64,000 nt of DNA from AC-32 sp963754265. Lineage in GTDB: Bacteria; Actinomycetota; Thermoleophilia; Gaiellales; Gaiellaceae. Below, in pieces: positions 16,794 through 25,187 of this stretch. The position numbers and the translations under genes are program-made. The notes beneath the pieces were generated by a model. It saw only the letters and a program-made list of their open reading frames with translations, made no database searches and was not told where the DNA came from. Numbering within the stretch: the stretch's first letter is position 1; each line of letters begins with the position of its first letter. The DNA is taken from positions 62,001 through 126,000 of the forward strand of contig CAVWFB010000009.1 of assembly GCA_963754265.1 (NCBI GenBank). Reading direction: 5' to 3'.

Positions 16794-17417
16794 TCAGGTT
16801 AGGTGGAAGTAGAGCGCGTGGAGCAGGTCGACGGCCGGATTCGAGGTGTGCACCGTGACGTCGTGCGGCACATCGAGCAGCGCCTCGGAGTAGTTGAAGA
16901 TGATCCGCACTCCCGAGGCGATGAGTTCCTGGGCGACGTCCTGGGCGCTTCCGGCCGGTACCGCGACGACCCCGACGATGATGTTCTTCTCGCGCACGGT
17001 CTCCGCGAGGCTGCGCGAGTCGCTGATCGAGTTCAAGCCGATCGTCCTCCCGACCTTGTCCGGGTCGTTGTCGAAGACCGCGGCGATGTTGATCCCGTGC
17101 TCGGCGAAGATCGGCGAGCTGGCGATCGCATGGCCGAGCCGACCCGCCCCGACGAGGGCGATGTTGTGCTGGCCCTGGGTGCGCAGGATCTTGCGGATCT
17201 CGCCGAGCAGCGAGTCGATGTTGTAGCCGACCCCGCGCTTGCCGAACTTGCCGAACGCCGAGAGGTCGCGCCGGATCTGCGTCGCATTGATGTTCGTGTA
17301 GTCGGAGATCTCCTGCGACGAGATCCTGTCCTTGCCCATCTTCTTGGCCTGAGTGAGGACCTGGAGGTAACGGCTGAGCCTGGCCGCCACGCCGACGGTC
17401 AGCCGATCCGAGTTCAC
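16794..17417 (-). CDS. rex: redox-sensing transcriptional repressor Rex
   Basis: 207 residues. Rex senses the NADH/NAD+ ratio and represses genes for NADH reoxidation when NADH is low. N-terminal winged helix (ARLSRYLQVLTQAKKMGKDR, SSQEISDYTNINATQIRRDL, FGKFGKRGVGYNI) then the Rossmann domain (ALVGAGRLGHAIASSP, AAVFDNDPDKVG) and the C-terminal swap helix (NPAVDLLHALYFHLT). GTG at 17417 is preferred because GGGGAG lies just upstream; a GTG at 17447 has none. A TTGTGA half-site for Rex (minus-strand reading of 17493-17498) lies upstream, so autoregulation is possible. Confidence 0.94.
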   Translation of the reverse strand: MNSDRLTVGVAARLSRYLQVLTQAKKMGKDRISSQEISDYTNINATQIRRDLSAFGKFGKRGVGYNIDSLLGEIRKILRTQGQHNIALVGAGRLGHAIASSPIFAEHGINIAAVFDNDPDKVGRTIGLNSISDSRSLAETVREKNIIVGVVAVPAGSAQDVAQELIASGVRIIFNYSEALLDVPHDVTVHTSNPAVDLLHALYFHLT

Positions 17418-17507
17418 CCCACTCCCCTGAACGGTCGCTTGTAACACGCACGACCATTCTGCCAGTGCGGCAAGGCTCCGTGCGTCAGCACGTCACAAGC
17501 TCGCCGC

Positions 17508-17774
17508 TCAGAGGGAACTTTGTGCGGCCTCCAGGCGGCGTCGGAAGGCGGCCTCGTGCACGTAGTAGATGAAGGCCTGCCGGCCGCCGATCTCGACGAC
17601 GGGGATCAGCTCGCGGTAGGCGGCCTCGAGCTCCTCGTCACCGTCGATCGCGACCTCCCGGAGCTCGAATCCGAGCTCGTCGTGCAGGGTGCGCACCTGC
17701 GCGAGCGCCCGCTCGCAGAGGTGGCACCCGTCCGCGTGGTAGACGACGACCTTCGGCGTTAGTCGATCCGCCAC
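17508..17774 (-). CDS. glutaredoxin-like CxxC protein
   Basis: 88 residues with a thioredoxin fold of the short 'glutaredoxin family' type. The redox motif is CHLC at Cys17/Cys20 (YHADGCHLCERAL), followed by REVAIDGDEELEAAYRELIPVVEI, where the cis-Pro sits in IPVV, and a GGRQAFIYYVHE C-terminal part. It probably works as a cytosolic thiol-disulphide exchanger. Start GTG at 17774. It lies just upstream of rex, which fits a redox theme, but co-transcription across the 90-base gap is not certain. Confidence 0.85.
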   Translation of the reverse strand: MADRLTPKVVVYHADGCHLCERALAQVRTLHDELGFELREVAIDGDEELEAAYRELIPVVEIGGRQAFIYYVHEAAFRRRLEAAQSSL

Positions 17775-17899
17775 GCGCGCACCGTCGCCTGCGAAGCCGG
17801 GCTTTGCCCGGCGGGAGCCTCACCACCGCAAAGGACGGTGTCACCACAGCTGGAGTCGGCGGCTCCGGAGACGATCGAGCCCGCCCTCTCCGAGCTCAA

Positions 17900-17936
17900 G
17901 GAGGGGGCTCGCGGGGGAACCAGGGGTTCCTCCGCG
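17900..17936. repeat. GGGGAACC-type palindrome, copy B
   Basis: 37-base element (GGAGGGGGCTCGCGGGGGAA then CCAGGGGTTCCTCCGCG) between gdhA and the glutaredoxin-like gene. It matches the reverse complement of 60894-60930 at 34 of 37 positions. Just upstream (17793-17812) is a CCGGGCTTTGCCCGG hairpin that shares its core with the two-hairpin repeats at 14245 and 55248. Confidence 0.7.
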
Positions 17937-17939
17937 TTC

Positions 17940-19214
17940 CTAGGGATAGAGGCCACGGGTCACCGTAGCCTCCGAGACCCGACCGACGGCGACGCCGTAG
18001 GCGGCATTGCGCATCGTCGTCTGCCGGTCCTCGTACACGTGCCAGGTCTCGTTGAACGCGCGGGTCACGATGTCGCGGAGCTTCGAGTTGACCTCGGGCT
18101 CCTTCCAGAAGTACTCCTGGAGGCCCTGCACCCACTCGAAGTAGGAGACGACGACCCCGCCGGCGTTGGCGAGGATGTCGGGGAGGATCAGGACGCCCTT
18201 CTCCTCCAGGATCTCGTCCGCCGACGGAGTGATCGGGCCGTTCGCGCCCTCGGCCACGATCTTCGCCTTCACCTCGGCCGCGTTCTCGCTCGTGATCACC
18301 TGCTCGAGAGCACAGGGCGCGAGCACGTCGCACTCGAGCAGCAGGAGGTCATCGTTGGAGATCTCTTCGGCGCCCTTGAGGCCGGCCAGCGAGCCCGTCT
18401 CCTGCTTGTGAGCCATGGCCGCGACGACGTCGATCCCGTTCGTGTTGTAGAGCCCGCTGCGGGAGTCGGAGATCGCGATCACCGTGGCGCCCTCCTCGGC
18501 CAGGAACTTCGCCAGGTAGCTGCCGACGTTCCCGAAGCCCTGCACGGCGACCCGGAGGCCCTGGAGGCTGAGCTCCTTCTTGCGGACCGCCTCCTGGATG
18601 CAGTAGAGCGCCCCGCGTGCGGTCGCCTCGAGCCTGCCGAGCGAACCGCCGACGTTGAGCGGCTTCCCGGTGACGACGCCGAGCACCGAATGGCCCTTGT
18701 TCATCGAGTAGGTGTCGAAGATCCAGGCCATCACGGTCGGGTCGGTGCCGACGTCGGGGGCCGGGATGTCCTTCTCCGGCCCGATCTCGTTGATGATCTC
18801 GGTGGTATAGCGGCGCGTCATGCGCTCGAGCTCGCCGCGCGAGAGCTTCTTGGGGTCGCAGATCACGCCCCCCTTGGCGCCGCCGAACGGGATGTTCATC
18901 AGCGCGCACTTCCAGGTCATCCACATCGCCAGGGCCTTGACCTCGTCCAGGGTGACGTCGGGGTGGTAGCGGATGCCGCCCTTCGACGGGCCCCGCGCGA
19001 TGTTGTGCGTGACGCGGTAGCCCTCGAAGGCCTCGATCGTCCCGTCGTCCATCGTCACCGGCACCGAGACGACGACGGCTTTCTTGCACTCCTGGAGCAC
19101 GTTCACCAGACGCTGGTCGATGTCGAAGATCTCCGCGACTCGGCGCAGCTGCTCCCGTGCGATCTCGAACGGGTTCTCTCGAAGGTGAGTCTGAGGCGCC
19201 TCGACTGTGGTCAC
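17940..19214 (-). CDS. gdhA: glutamate dehydrogenase (Glu/Leu/Phe/Val dehydrogenase family)
   Basis: 424 residues, the usual length for the hexameric enzyme that interconverts glutamate and 2-oxoglutarate plus ammonia. Substrate domain: GPSKGGIRYHPDVTLDEV, MTWKCALMNIPFGGAKGGV with the catalytic Lys, and PAPDVGTDPTVMAWIFDTY. Coenzyme domain: VAVQGFGNVGSYLAKFL followed by DSRSGLYN; an acidic residue at the end of the second strand suggests NAD+, though this is not decisive. C-terminal LPDILANAGGVVVSYFEWVQ is typical. GTG at 19214 is the start. Stands alone, downstream of the S8 protease on the same strand. Confidence 0.93.
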   Translation of the reverse strand: MTTVEAPQTHLRENPFEIAREQLRRVAEIFDIDQRLVNVLQECKKAVVVSVPVTMDDGTIEAFEGYRVTHNIARGPSKGGIRYHPDVTLDEVKALAMWMTWKCALMNIPFGGAKGGVICDPKKLSRGELERMTRRYTTEIINEIGPEKDIPAPDVGTDPTVMAWIFDTYSMNKGHSVLGVVTGKPLNVGGSLGRLEATARGALYCIQEAVRKKELSLQGLRVAVQGFGNVGSYLAKFLAEEGATVIAISDSRSGLYNTNGIDVVAAMAHKQETGSLAGLKGAEEISNDDLLLLECDVLAPCALEQVITSENAAEVKAKIVAEGANGPITPSADEILEEKGVLILPDILANAGGVVVSYFEWVQGLQEYFWKEPEVNSKLRDIVTRAFNETWHVYEDRQTTMRNAAYGVAVGRVSEATVTRGLYP

Positions 19215-19256
19215 GCCGCGCTGAGTATAGGAGGGCAGGCCCCTCCTGGACCGGCC

Positions 19257-21824
19257 CTACTCGATCTTGAAGTCGATCGTCTTGCGCGTCACCGCGCCGT
19301 TGGTCGTCGGGAGCGCGAGCAGCTTGATCGTGTACCTGCCTCGCCGCAAGACGGTGCCGTCGGGGTCTCGGCCGGTGAGGCCGATCGCCACGCGGCCGGG
19401 AAGCAGGTCTCGCAGGCGGGCGAGCAGCCCGAGCCGCACGCGGCCGCGCCAGAGCTCGACGTCGAGCCGCTTGACGGGCTGGACCTGCGGCCCGGTGGGC
19501 GCCTGGAGCACGCTCCCGGCCTGCAGCGAGAGGACCGCCGGAGTGGTGTCCGAGGGCTTGAACTTCGTTGCCGACAGCCCGATCGCGGAGACCAGGGTCG
19601 TCGGCCCGCGGCCGAAGGTGATCGCCCACGGGATCTTCAACGGGCCGGCTCCCCGCGCGATCAGCAGAACCGCTCCCTCCGCGGAGCCGCCCTCGGGCGG
19701 CGCTCCGCGCAGGCGGGCGCGCAGGCTGACGGTCGCGTGGCCGCCGGGCTTCAGGCGCACCCACTTCGGCGTCGAGTCGATCAGCAGCCCGCCCTGCCCC
19801 GGCGTGTGGACACGGACGAGGAGGCGCCTCGTGGACACGTTGCGAATCGTCACGTCCTGGGTCGACTGCCAGCCGTCGCCCTCGGCCCGGCCGAACGCGA
19901 GCGTGACCGGATCGGCCGTGACTTCCGAGGCCGAGGCAGCCCCGAGATCAAGCAGGCCCGCTCCCTGCGCTGACACGCTCGCATCCGGGAGCGAGCGGGC
20001 GGTTCCGGTGAGCAGGCTGCGCAGATCGTCCCCGCGGAGGCCCGGCCGCGCCTGGGCGAGGACGGCCGCGGCCCCGGCCACCACGGCAGCCGCGGCGCTC
20101 GAGCCGTTGACCGTGCCGAACCGAGGCGTCCCGTCGTCGTTCGCGCCAGGCTCGGAGGTCGCGACGACGACGCCGGGCGCGACCAGGTCGGGCTTTACCC
20201 TGCCGTCGAAGGCGAGCCCCCGGGAGGAGAACGGCGCGATCTCGCCGGAGCTGCCGTTGCGCGCGATCTGTGGGACGCCGATCGCGATCGCCGGGTGCTC
20301 GTGCCGGCGAATCGCGGCAGCTGCGAGACGCCCCACGCGCGGCGGGAGGCTCAGCACGGGCACGTCGACGCTCTCGTCGAGGCCGAGGCCGCCGGCCGGG
20401 AGCTGGGTGCCGTAGAGCACGACTGCGGAGGCACCCGCTCGCGCCGCGTACTCGGCCGCGAGCTGCGGGTCATCGCCTCCGTGCACGAGCGCAGCGCGGC
20501 CGGCGACGAGGCTGATGCCTCGCCCGTCGAAGAACTGCCCCAGCTCCGGCGCGGTGGCTCCCGGAGGCGCAGCCTCGGGCGACGCGAGCTCGAGCTGCAT
20601 CGGTCGAGCGGAGACGACAGCGCCCGCGAGCGGCAGGGGCCGGTCGAGGAGGAGATCGAGGCCCGTGCGCACTGCGATCGGCAGCTCTTCAGCCTCCGGG
20701 CGCAGGTCGGCTGCACCGACCGTGAGGGCGTCCGGCGCGCCGCCCGGGCTGGAGACGCTGCCGTAGCCAGGGCCCGCCGGACCGTCGTTGCCGACCGGCG
20801 TGACGACGAGGGTGTCGAGCCGAAGCGCGCCCCTGATCGCCCGCGCCTCGGGCGAGTCGGCGAAGGCACCGAAGGGGGCGGCCACGCCGATCAGCGCGAT
20901 CCGCGCGGCATCGTGCGCATCGCCGTCGACGTTGGGGTCGACGGCGCGCTCGAGACCCTCGATCAGCTGGTCGGTGCGGGAGTAGACGGCCCAGTTGCCG
21001 GTCAGGTCGCGTTGCCAGCCGGCCACCCGGATCGGCAGCACCGTGGCACCCGTGGCCGCCCCGGAGATTCCACCCGGTCCGCCTGCGCCGACGAGGATCC
21101 CCGCCAGCTCGGTCCCGTGGCGCTCGAGCTGGCCGGACCCGTCGGGATCGGCCACTGCAGGTGCACCGTCGCGCCCGTCCACGATGTCGAGCCCCTGCAT
21201 GACGCGACCCCGTAGGTGCGGTTGTGCCCGGTCGACCCCCGTGTCGAGGAGCGCGATCGTGACTCCGCGCCCGTCGTAGCCCGGGAGCGTCACCGCGGGC
21301 AGGTGCCCGGCGCCGCGCGCGAGCCCCGTCTTGCCGAGCAGCTCGGACGAGACCGACGCGGGATAGGCGACCCGGACGGGGTAGACACCCGCAACCTCCG
21401 GCCTGCGCTCGAGCAGCGCGACCGCCCGCGCGTCGAGCGGGGCGGAAAAGCCGTTGAGCACGCGCGTGAAGCTGAACTCGACGCGCATGCGGATGCCGTG
21501 CGTGCCGAGATCCGAGAGCAGCCGCTTTTGGGCCGCCAGGGCCGCCGCCGTCCAGCGTCGCTCGGCGGCGTCGCTCGCGAACCCGCCGTTCGCCGCGACC
21601 CGTTGAGCCAGCGACGGAGCCTTCAGGACGACGAGCTTGCGCTGGCCGACCTCGACGCTCGGCCGGGCACCACCCACGAGACCTCGCCACGACGACGCCT
21701 CCGAGACCAGGGAGCGCTGCTTCGCGCGGCTGACGCCGAAGCCGACCACGAGCAGCATCGCCGCGAGGGCGATGATCGCCGCCGGACCTACTCGACGAAA
21801 CTCAGGAAACCGACGCATACGCAT
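19257..21824 (-). CDS. secreted S8 (subtilisin-like) serine protease with PA domain
   Basis: About 855 residues. Membrane/signal segment near residues 14-32 (AAIIALAAMLLVVGFGVSRA), an I9-like propeptide region, then the S8 fold. The triad is visible: Asp in IALLDTGVD (~194), His in ERHGTELAG (~236) and Ser in VNGSSAAAAVVAG (~576), where the usual GTSMA reads GSSAA. A PA-type insert lies around 410-510 (VSLVAGRAALVHGG...ASAVVLYG). The ~250 C-terminal residues look like a beta-sandwich (DVTIRNVSTRRLLVRV). It should act outside the cell. ATG at 21824 overlaps the tsaD stop, placing it at the end of the t6A operon; TTG at 21833 and ATG at 21818 are alternatives. Confidence 0.87.
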   Translation of the reverse strand: MRMRRFPEFRRVGPAAIIALAAMLLVVGFGVSRAKQRSLVSEASSWRGLVGGARPSVEVGQRKLVVLKAPSLAQRVAANGGFASDAAERRWTAAALAAQKRLLSDLGTHGIRMRVEFSFTRVLNGFSAPLDARAVALLERRPEVAGVYPVRVAYPASVSSELLGKTGLARGAGHLPAVTLPGYDGRGVTIALLDTGVDRAQPHLRGRVMQGLDIVDGRDGAPAVADPDGSGQLERHGTELAGILVGAGGPGGISGAATGATVLPIRVAGWQRDLTGNWAVYSRTDQLIEGLERAVDPNVDGDAHDAARIALIGVAAPFGAFADSPEARAIRGALRLDTLVVTPVGNDGPAGPGYGSVSSPGGAPDALTVGAADLRPEAEELPIAVRTGLDLLLDRPLPLAGAVVSARPMQLELASPEAAPPGATAPELGQFFDGRGISLVAGRAALVHGGDDPQLAAEYAARAGASAVVLYGTQLPAGGLGLDESVDVPVLSLPPRVGRLAAAAIRRHEHPAIAIGVPQIARNGSSGEIAPFSSRGLAFDGRVKPDLVAPGVVVATSEPGANDDGTPRFGTVNGSSAAAAVVAGAAAVLAQARPGLRGDDLRSLLTGTARSLPDASVSAQGAGLLDLGAASASEVTADPVTLAFGRAEGDGWQSTQDVTIRNVSTRRLLVRVHTPGQGGLLIDSTPKWVRLKPGGHATVSLRARLRGAPPEGGSAEGAVLLIARGAGPLKIPWAITFGRGPTTLVSAIGLSATKFKPSDTTPAVLSLQAGSVLQAPTGPQVQPVKRLDVELWRGRVRLGLLARLRDLLPGRVAIGLTGRDPDGTVLRRGRYTIKLLALPTTNGAVTRKTIDFKIE

Positions 21825-22758
21825 CGAGCGCAAGATATCCGGGCGGTGGGATCGCCTCGACGAAGCGCGCAGCGGAGGCGATCATCGCTGCGTTGTCGGT
21901 GCAGAGCTCGAGGGGCGGCGCGACCGCGTCCGGGAGCGCGGCACGCAGCTCCGAATTGGCGGCGACACCGCCGACGATCGCGATCCGATCCGCGCCGAGC
22001 TCCTCGGCGGCCTGCAGCGTGCGCTGCGCGAGCGCCCGGACGATCGCCCGCTGGTAGCTGGCCGCGAGGTCGGCGCGCCGCTCCTCGAGGTTGCCCTTCC
22101 GCACCTCGTAGAGCAGCGCTGTCTTCACCCCCGAGAACGAGAAGTCGAGCCCGGGCACACGGGCGACCGGGAACGCATGCGCCTCCGGATCGCCCTCACG
22201 CGCGAGCCGGTCGATCTCGGCGCCGCCCGGGTAGCCGAGCCCGAGCAGCCGCGCGCCCTTGTCGAAGGCTTCGCCCGCCGCGTCGTCGATGGTCGTCCCG
22301 ATCGCGCGAAAGGCCCCCTGCTCCTGCACGTCGACCAGCAGCGTGTGCCCGCCGCTCGCCAGCAGGCAGAGGAAGGGCGGCTCGAGCGGGTCCGGCTCGA
22401 GGTAGAGCGAGGCGACGTGTCCGTGCAAGTGGTTGACCGGCACGAGCGGCAAGCCGCGCCCCCAGGCGAGGGCTTTGGCGGCGGAGAGCCCCACGAGGAG
22501 CGCGCCGATCAGGCCGGGGCCCTGCGTGACCGCGACGGCCTCGAGGTCGTCCAGCCCGGCCTTGCCGCGCTCGAGCGTCTCGCGGATGACCGGAAGCACG
22601 AGCTCGAGGTGCCGGCGCGAGGCCACCTCGGGAACGACGCCGCCGAAGCGTGCGTGCAGGTGCGCCTGCGAAGCCGTGACCGCCGACCGAAGCTCCCCGT
22701 CGACGGTGACGAGCGCCCCGGCGGTCTCGTCGCACGAGGTCTCGAGCCCCAGGATCAG
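21802..22758 (-). CDS. tsaD: tRNA threonylcarbamoyladenosine (t6A) synthase subunit TsaD
   Basis: About 318 residues. TsaD transfers threonylcarbamoyl to A37 of ANN-decoding tRNAs with TsaB and TsaE. Motifs: ILGLETSCDETAGALV at the start, VPVNHLHGHVASLYLE with the metal-binding HxxxH, LLASGGHTLLVDV, and near the end VGGVAANSELRAAL and LCTDNAAMIASAA. The family N-terminus begins exactly at a CTG (22758) that overlaps the rimI stop as CTGA, so a CTG start is proposed. The first conventional alternative, GTG at 22794, would add 12 uncharacteristic residues and has no ribosome site. Confidence 0.93.
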   Translation of the reverse strand: MILGLETSCDETAGALVTVDGELRSAVTASQAHLHARFGGVVPEVASRRHLELVLPVIRETLERGKAGLDDLEAVAVTQGPGLIGALLVGLSAAKALAWGRGLPLVPVNHLHGHVASLYLEPDPLEPPFLCLLASGGHTLLVDVQEQGAFRAIGTTIDDAAGEAFDKGARLLGLGYPGGAEIDRLAREGDPEAHAFPVARVPGLDFSFSGVKTALLYEVRKGNLEERRADLAASYQRAIVRALAQRTLQAAEELGADRIAIVGGVAANSELRAALPDAVAPPLELCTDNAAMIASAARFVEAIPPPGYLALDAYASVS

Positions 22759-23231
22759 GGCTGCGCCGCCGCCTCGGGCACCGGGTCTTTCCACATGATC
22801 AGCGCGTCCTCGCGGTTGTCGGTGTAGTAGCCGCGCCGCACCCCACGCGGGCGGAAGCCCAGCCGCTCGTAGAGCTTGATCGCCCCGGCGTTGGAGACGC
22901 GCACCTCGAGCGTGTATCCGCGCCGGCTGCGCCCGGAGGTGAGCTCGAACAGCCGCTGGAGCAGCATGGAGGCGATCCCCTGGCGACGCCGCGCAGGAGC
23001 GACGGCGACGTTCATGACGTGCCAGGCGTCGACGTAGCGCGAGATCACGAGGTAGCCGACCAGGCGCCCGCTCTCCGAGTCGAAGGCGCCGAGGCAGAGC
23101 GACGAGGGCTTGGCGAGCTCGCTCGCGAACATCGAGCGCGACCACGGGGTCGGGTAGGACCCCCGCTCGATCTCCTCGATCTCGTTGAGGTCGCGCAGCT
23201 CGAGCCGGCGAAGCTCGACGACGTTCGTCAT
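22755..23231 (-). CDS. rimI: ribosomal-protein-alanine acetyltransferase RimI family
   Basis: 158-residue GNAT protein. RimI acetylates the N-terminus of ribosomal protein S18; homologues are routinely encoded beside tsaB/tsaD, as here. Visible features: an acidic IEEIERGSYPTPWSRSMF opening typical of RimI, VMNVAVAPARRRQGIASMLL with the acetyl-CoA loop RRxQGI, LEVRVSNAGAIKLYERLGF and RGYYTDNREDALIMWK. ATG at 23231 overlaps the tsaB stop (ATGA); the stop overlaps tsaD. Confidence 0.92.
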   Translation of the reverse strand: MTNVVELRRLELRDLNEIEEIERGSYPTPWSRSMFASELAKPSSLCLGAFDSESGRLVGYLVISRYVDAWHVMNVAVAPARRRQGIASMLLQRLFELTSGRSRRGYTLEVRVSNAGAIKLYERLGFRPRGVRRGYYTDNREDALIMWKDPVPEAAAQP

Positions 23232-23821
23232 GTGTTCCGCTCCGCGTCGGGGATGCGCAGGTAGAGGGGCTCGACCTCGTCGGGCGGGCCGAACCGTTTC
23301 GCAAGCTCGGCGTGGAAGCGGGCGCGAGGACGGTGCCGCTCGTCGCCGTCGTCCGGAATCTCGGCGCCGCGCTCCTCCAGCGCGATCCGGTAGCGCAATG
23401 CGCCGTCGCCGACGCAGAGCGTCCCGGGCTCGAGCTCGAGCTCCTGGGGCGCCACGGCGACGGGCTCATCCTTCACGCGCGTGAACACTTCCCGGCGACC
23501 CGCGTCGATGATCGGAAGCGCGCCCGGCGCGCCGGCAGCGAGCGCGTCTAGCGTCGAGACCCCTGCCACGGGCAGGTCCAGCGCGAACGCCAGGCCTCGC
23601 GCCGCCGCGATTCCGAGACGAAGGCCGGTGAAGCTCCCGGGGCCGACGCCGACGACGATGCCGCCGAGCTCCGAGCGGTCCTTTCCCGCCTCGCGCAGCA
23701 GGTCGTCTGCGTCCGCGAGCACACGGACAGCCCGGGAGGCACGCTCACCCAGCACTTCTCCGTCGCGGACGAGCGCTGCCGTGGCGACGCTCGTCGCAGT
23801 GTCAAACGCGAGTGTCAGCAC
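23228..23821 (-). CDS. tsaB: t6A biosynthesis protein TsaB
   Basis: 197 residues, an actin-like ASKHA protein that pairs with TsaD. Start VLTLAFDTATSVATAALVRD matches the family, as do GIVVGVGPGSFTGLRLGIAAA and VSTLDALAAGAPGALPIIDAG. The C-terminal 80 residues are shorter and more variable than in E. coli TsaB, ending EPLYLRIPDAERNT. GTG at 23821 lies within the tsaE 3' end (20 bp overlap). Confidence 0.93.
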   Translation of the reverse strand: MLTLAFDTATSVATAALVRDGEVLGERASRAVRVLADADDLLREAGKDRSELGGIVVGVGPGSFTGLRLGIAAARGLAFALDLPVAGVSTLDALAAGAPGALPIIDAGRREVFTRVKDEPVAVAPQELELEPGTLCVGDGALRYRIALEERGAEIPDDGDERHRPRARFHAELAKRFGPPDEVEPLYLRIPDAERNT

Positions 23822-24260
23822 CTCCGGAAAGCCGGTCGAGCAGGTCGTTGTCCGGGCTGTCGAGCGTGATCTGTCGATGAGCGGGGTCCACGTGTGACAA
23901 ACGTACCTCGACCCGGACCGGCGGGAGGGCGTCGAGCGCCGCTTCAGGCCATTCCACGAAGCAGATCGCGTCGTCGAAATACGGCTCCAGGTCGCCCCAC
24001 TCCGCCGCGGAAAAGCCCTGGAATCGGAAGAGATCGAGGTGCGAGACGTCGGGATCGGCCGGGTAGCGGTGGCCGACGGTGAAGGTGGGGCTCGTCACCG
24101 GCACCGTGACACCCCGAGCCCTGCAGGCGCCCCGAACGAAGGTCGTCTTCCCGCTGCCGAGCTCACCCGAGACGGTGACAACGTCTCCGGCCTGCAGCTC
24201 CCGTGCCAGGGCTGCCCCGAGCGCCTCGGTCTCCGCCGCGGAGGCGGAGCGCACCTCCAC
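23802..24260 (-). CDS. tsaE: t6A biosynthesis ATPase TsaE
   Basis: 152 residues. P-loop ATPase that resets the TsaB-TsaD complex. Walker A is VSGELGSGKTTFVRGA (~31-46), followed by the family motifs VTSPTFTVGHRY, SHLDLFRFQ and ICFVEWPE. Length and order are normal. GTG at 24260; first gene of the tsaE-tsaB-rimI-tsaD-protease run and only three bases downstream of the uracil-DNA glycosylase stop, so probably all one operon. Confidence 0.93.
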   Translation of the reverse strand: MEVRSASAAETEALGAALARELQAGDVVTVSGELGSGKTTFVRGACRARGVTVPVTSPTFTVGHRYPADPDVSHLDLFRFQGFSAAEWGDLEPYFDDAICFVEWPEAALDALPPVRVEVRLSHVDPAHRQITLDSPDNDLLDRLSGGADTRV

Positions 24261-24263
24261 CGC

Positions 24264-24935
24264 TCAGAAGAGGCCGAGCTGAACCGCTGGCTCGGACGCG
24301 ACCGGAGCCAGCTGTGGCGGCGGCGCGAGCTCTTGCTCGGACTCGGCAGCAGGTCGCCCGAGGATCGTGGGCAAGCGCGCGAAGTCCTCCTCGAGCACCT
24401 TCAGCATCGCGGGCGTGTAGAGCGCAGCGGCCGGGTGGTAGAGCGGGTAGAGCAGCACGCGGCTGCTGCCGAGGGTCACGTCCTGCTCGGCGCCGTGGAC
24501 GCGGGTGATTCCCGCCGGCTTGCCCGAGAGGAGCTTCGTCGCGAAGTTGCCGAGGGTCGCGACGACACGCGGCTCGATCAGCTCGATCTGGCGGAAGAGA
24601 TGGCCCTCACACGCCTCGATCTCGTCCGGAGCCGGGTCGCGGTTGCCCGGCGGCCGGCACTTGAGCACGTTGGCGATGTAGACGCTGTCGCGGTCGAGCC
24701 CGATGCCGGCGAGCAGCTTGTCGAGCAGCTGTCCGGCCTGCCCGACGAACGGGAACCCCTGCTTGTCCTCGTGGAAGCCCGGCGCCTCCCCGACGAACAT
24801 CAGGTCGGCGTGCGGATCGCCGGCGCCGAAGACGACCTGGGTGCGTCCCTGGGCGAGGCGGCAGCGCGTGCAGCCCGCGACCTTCAGCCCGAAGGCCCCG
24901 AGGTCGGTCAGCGGCTGCTCAATGGCCGCAGCCAC
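24264..24935 (-). CDS. family 4 (Fe-S) uracil-DNA glycosylase
   Basis: About 223 residues. Removes uracil from DNA in base-excision repair. Four Cys suited to a [4Fe-4S] cluster: Cys22 and Cys25 (GCTRCRLAQ), then NVLKCRPPGNR and EACEGHLFRQ. The catalytic region LMFVGEAPGFHEDKQGFPFV and the LYPLYHPAAALY motif fit UDGa (family 4). The C-terminal 40 residues are a Pro/Gln-rich tail. GTG at 24935 is chosen; a start at 24995 would overlap the FmdB gene more deeply. Ends three bases before tsaE. Confidence 0.9.
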   Translation of the reverse strand: MAAAIEQPLTDLGAFGLKVAGCTRCRLAQGRTQVVFGAGDPHADLMFVGEAPGFHEDKQGFPFVGQAGQLLDKLLAGIGLDRDSVYIANVLKCRPPGNRDPAPDEIEACEGHLFRQIELIEPRVVATLGNFATKLLSGKPAGITRVHGAEQDVTLGSSRVLLYPLYHPAAALYTPAMLKVLEEDFARLPTILGRPAAESEQELAPPPQLAPVASEPAVQLGLF

Positions 24936-25128
24936 ACGACCCGCCGCAACAGCCGCCCGAAGGTCCTCCGAAGCTGGGCTGCTCGGCGGTGCCATGCGTC
25001 GCGAAGACGGAGAACTGCTTGCGCACGTTCGCGGAGGCGCAGTCCGGGCAATCCGGCTCCTCGCCGTTCCGGACGAGCTCCTCGAAGTGCGACTCGCACT
25101 CCATGCAGACGTATTCGTAGATCGGCAC
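24919..25128 (-). CDS. FmdB family zinc-ribbon protein
   Basis: 69 residues. GTG at 25128 gives the canonical FmdB start MPIYEYVCMECESHFE. Cys8/Cys11 and Cys27/Cys30 (CPDC) form a zinc ribbon. The tail is Gly/Cys-rich (GGCCGGSCGCGH) and may bind a second metal. Members were first described as putative regulators of formamidase operons, but their general role is unknown. The 3' end overlaps the uracil-DNA glycosylase start by 17 bp, indicating co-translation. Confidence 0.87.
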   Translation of the reverse strand: MPIYEYVCMECESHFEELVRNGEEPDCPDCASANVRKQFSVFATHGTAEQPSFGGPSGGCCGGSCGCGH

Positions 25129-25187
25129 CGTGTCAGCAGACCCTAGCAACGGGTCAGCATCTTCGACTTCGGGTCGGACGGAGCCGC

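Noticed and set aside
17490..17500. Possible Rex operator upstream of rex
   Set aside because: Only one TTGTGA half-site is clear; the second half does not match TCACAA, so I mention it with rex but do not list it as a site.
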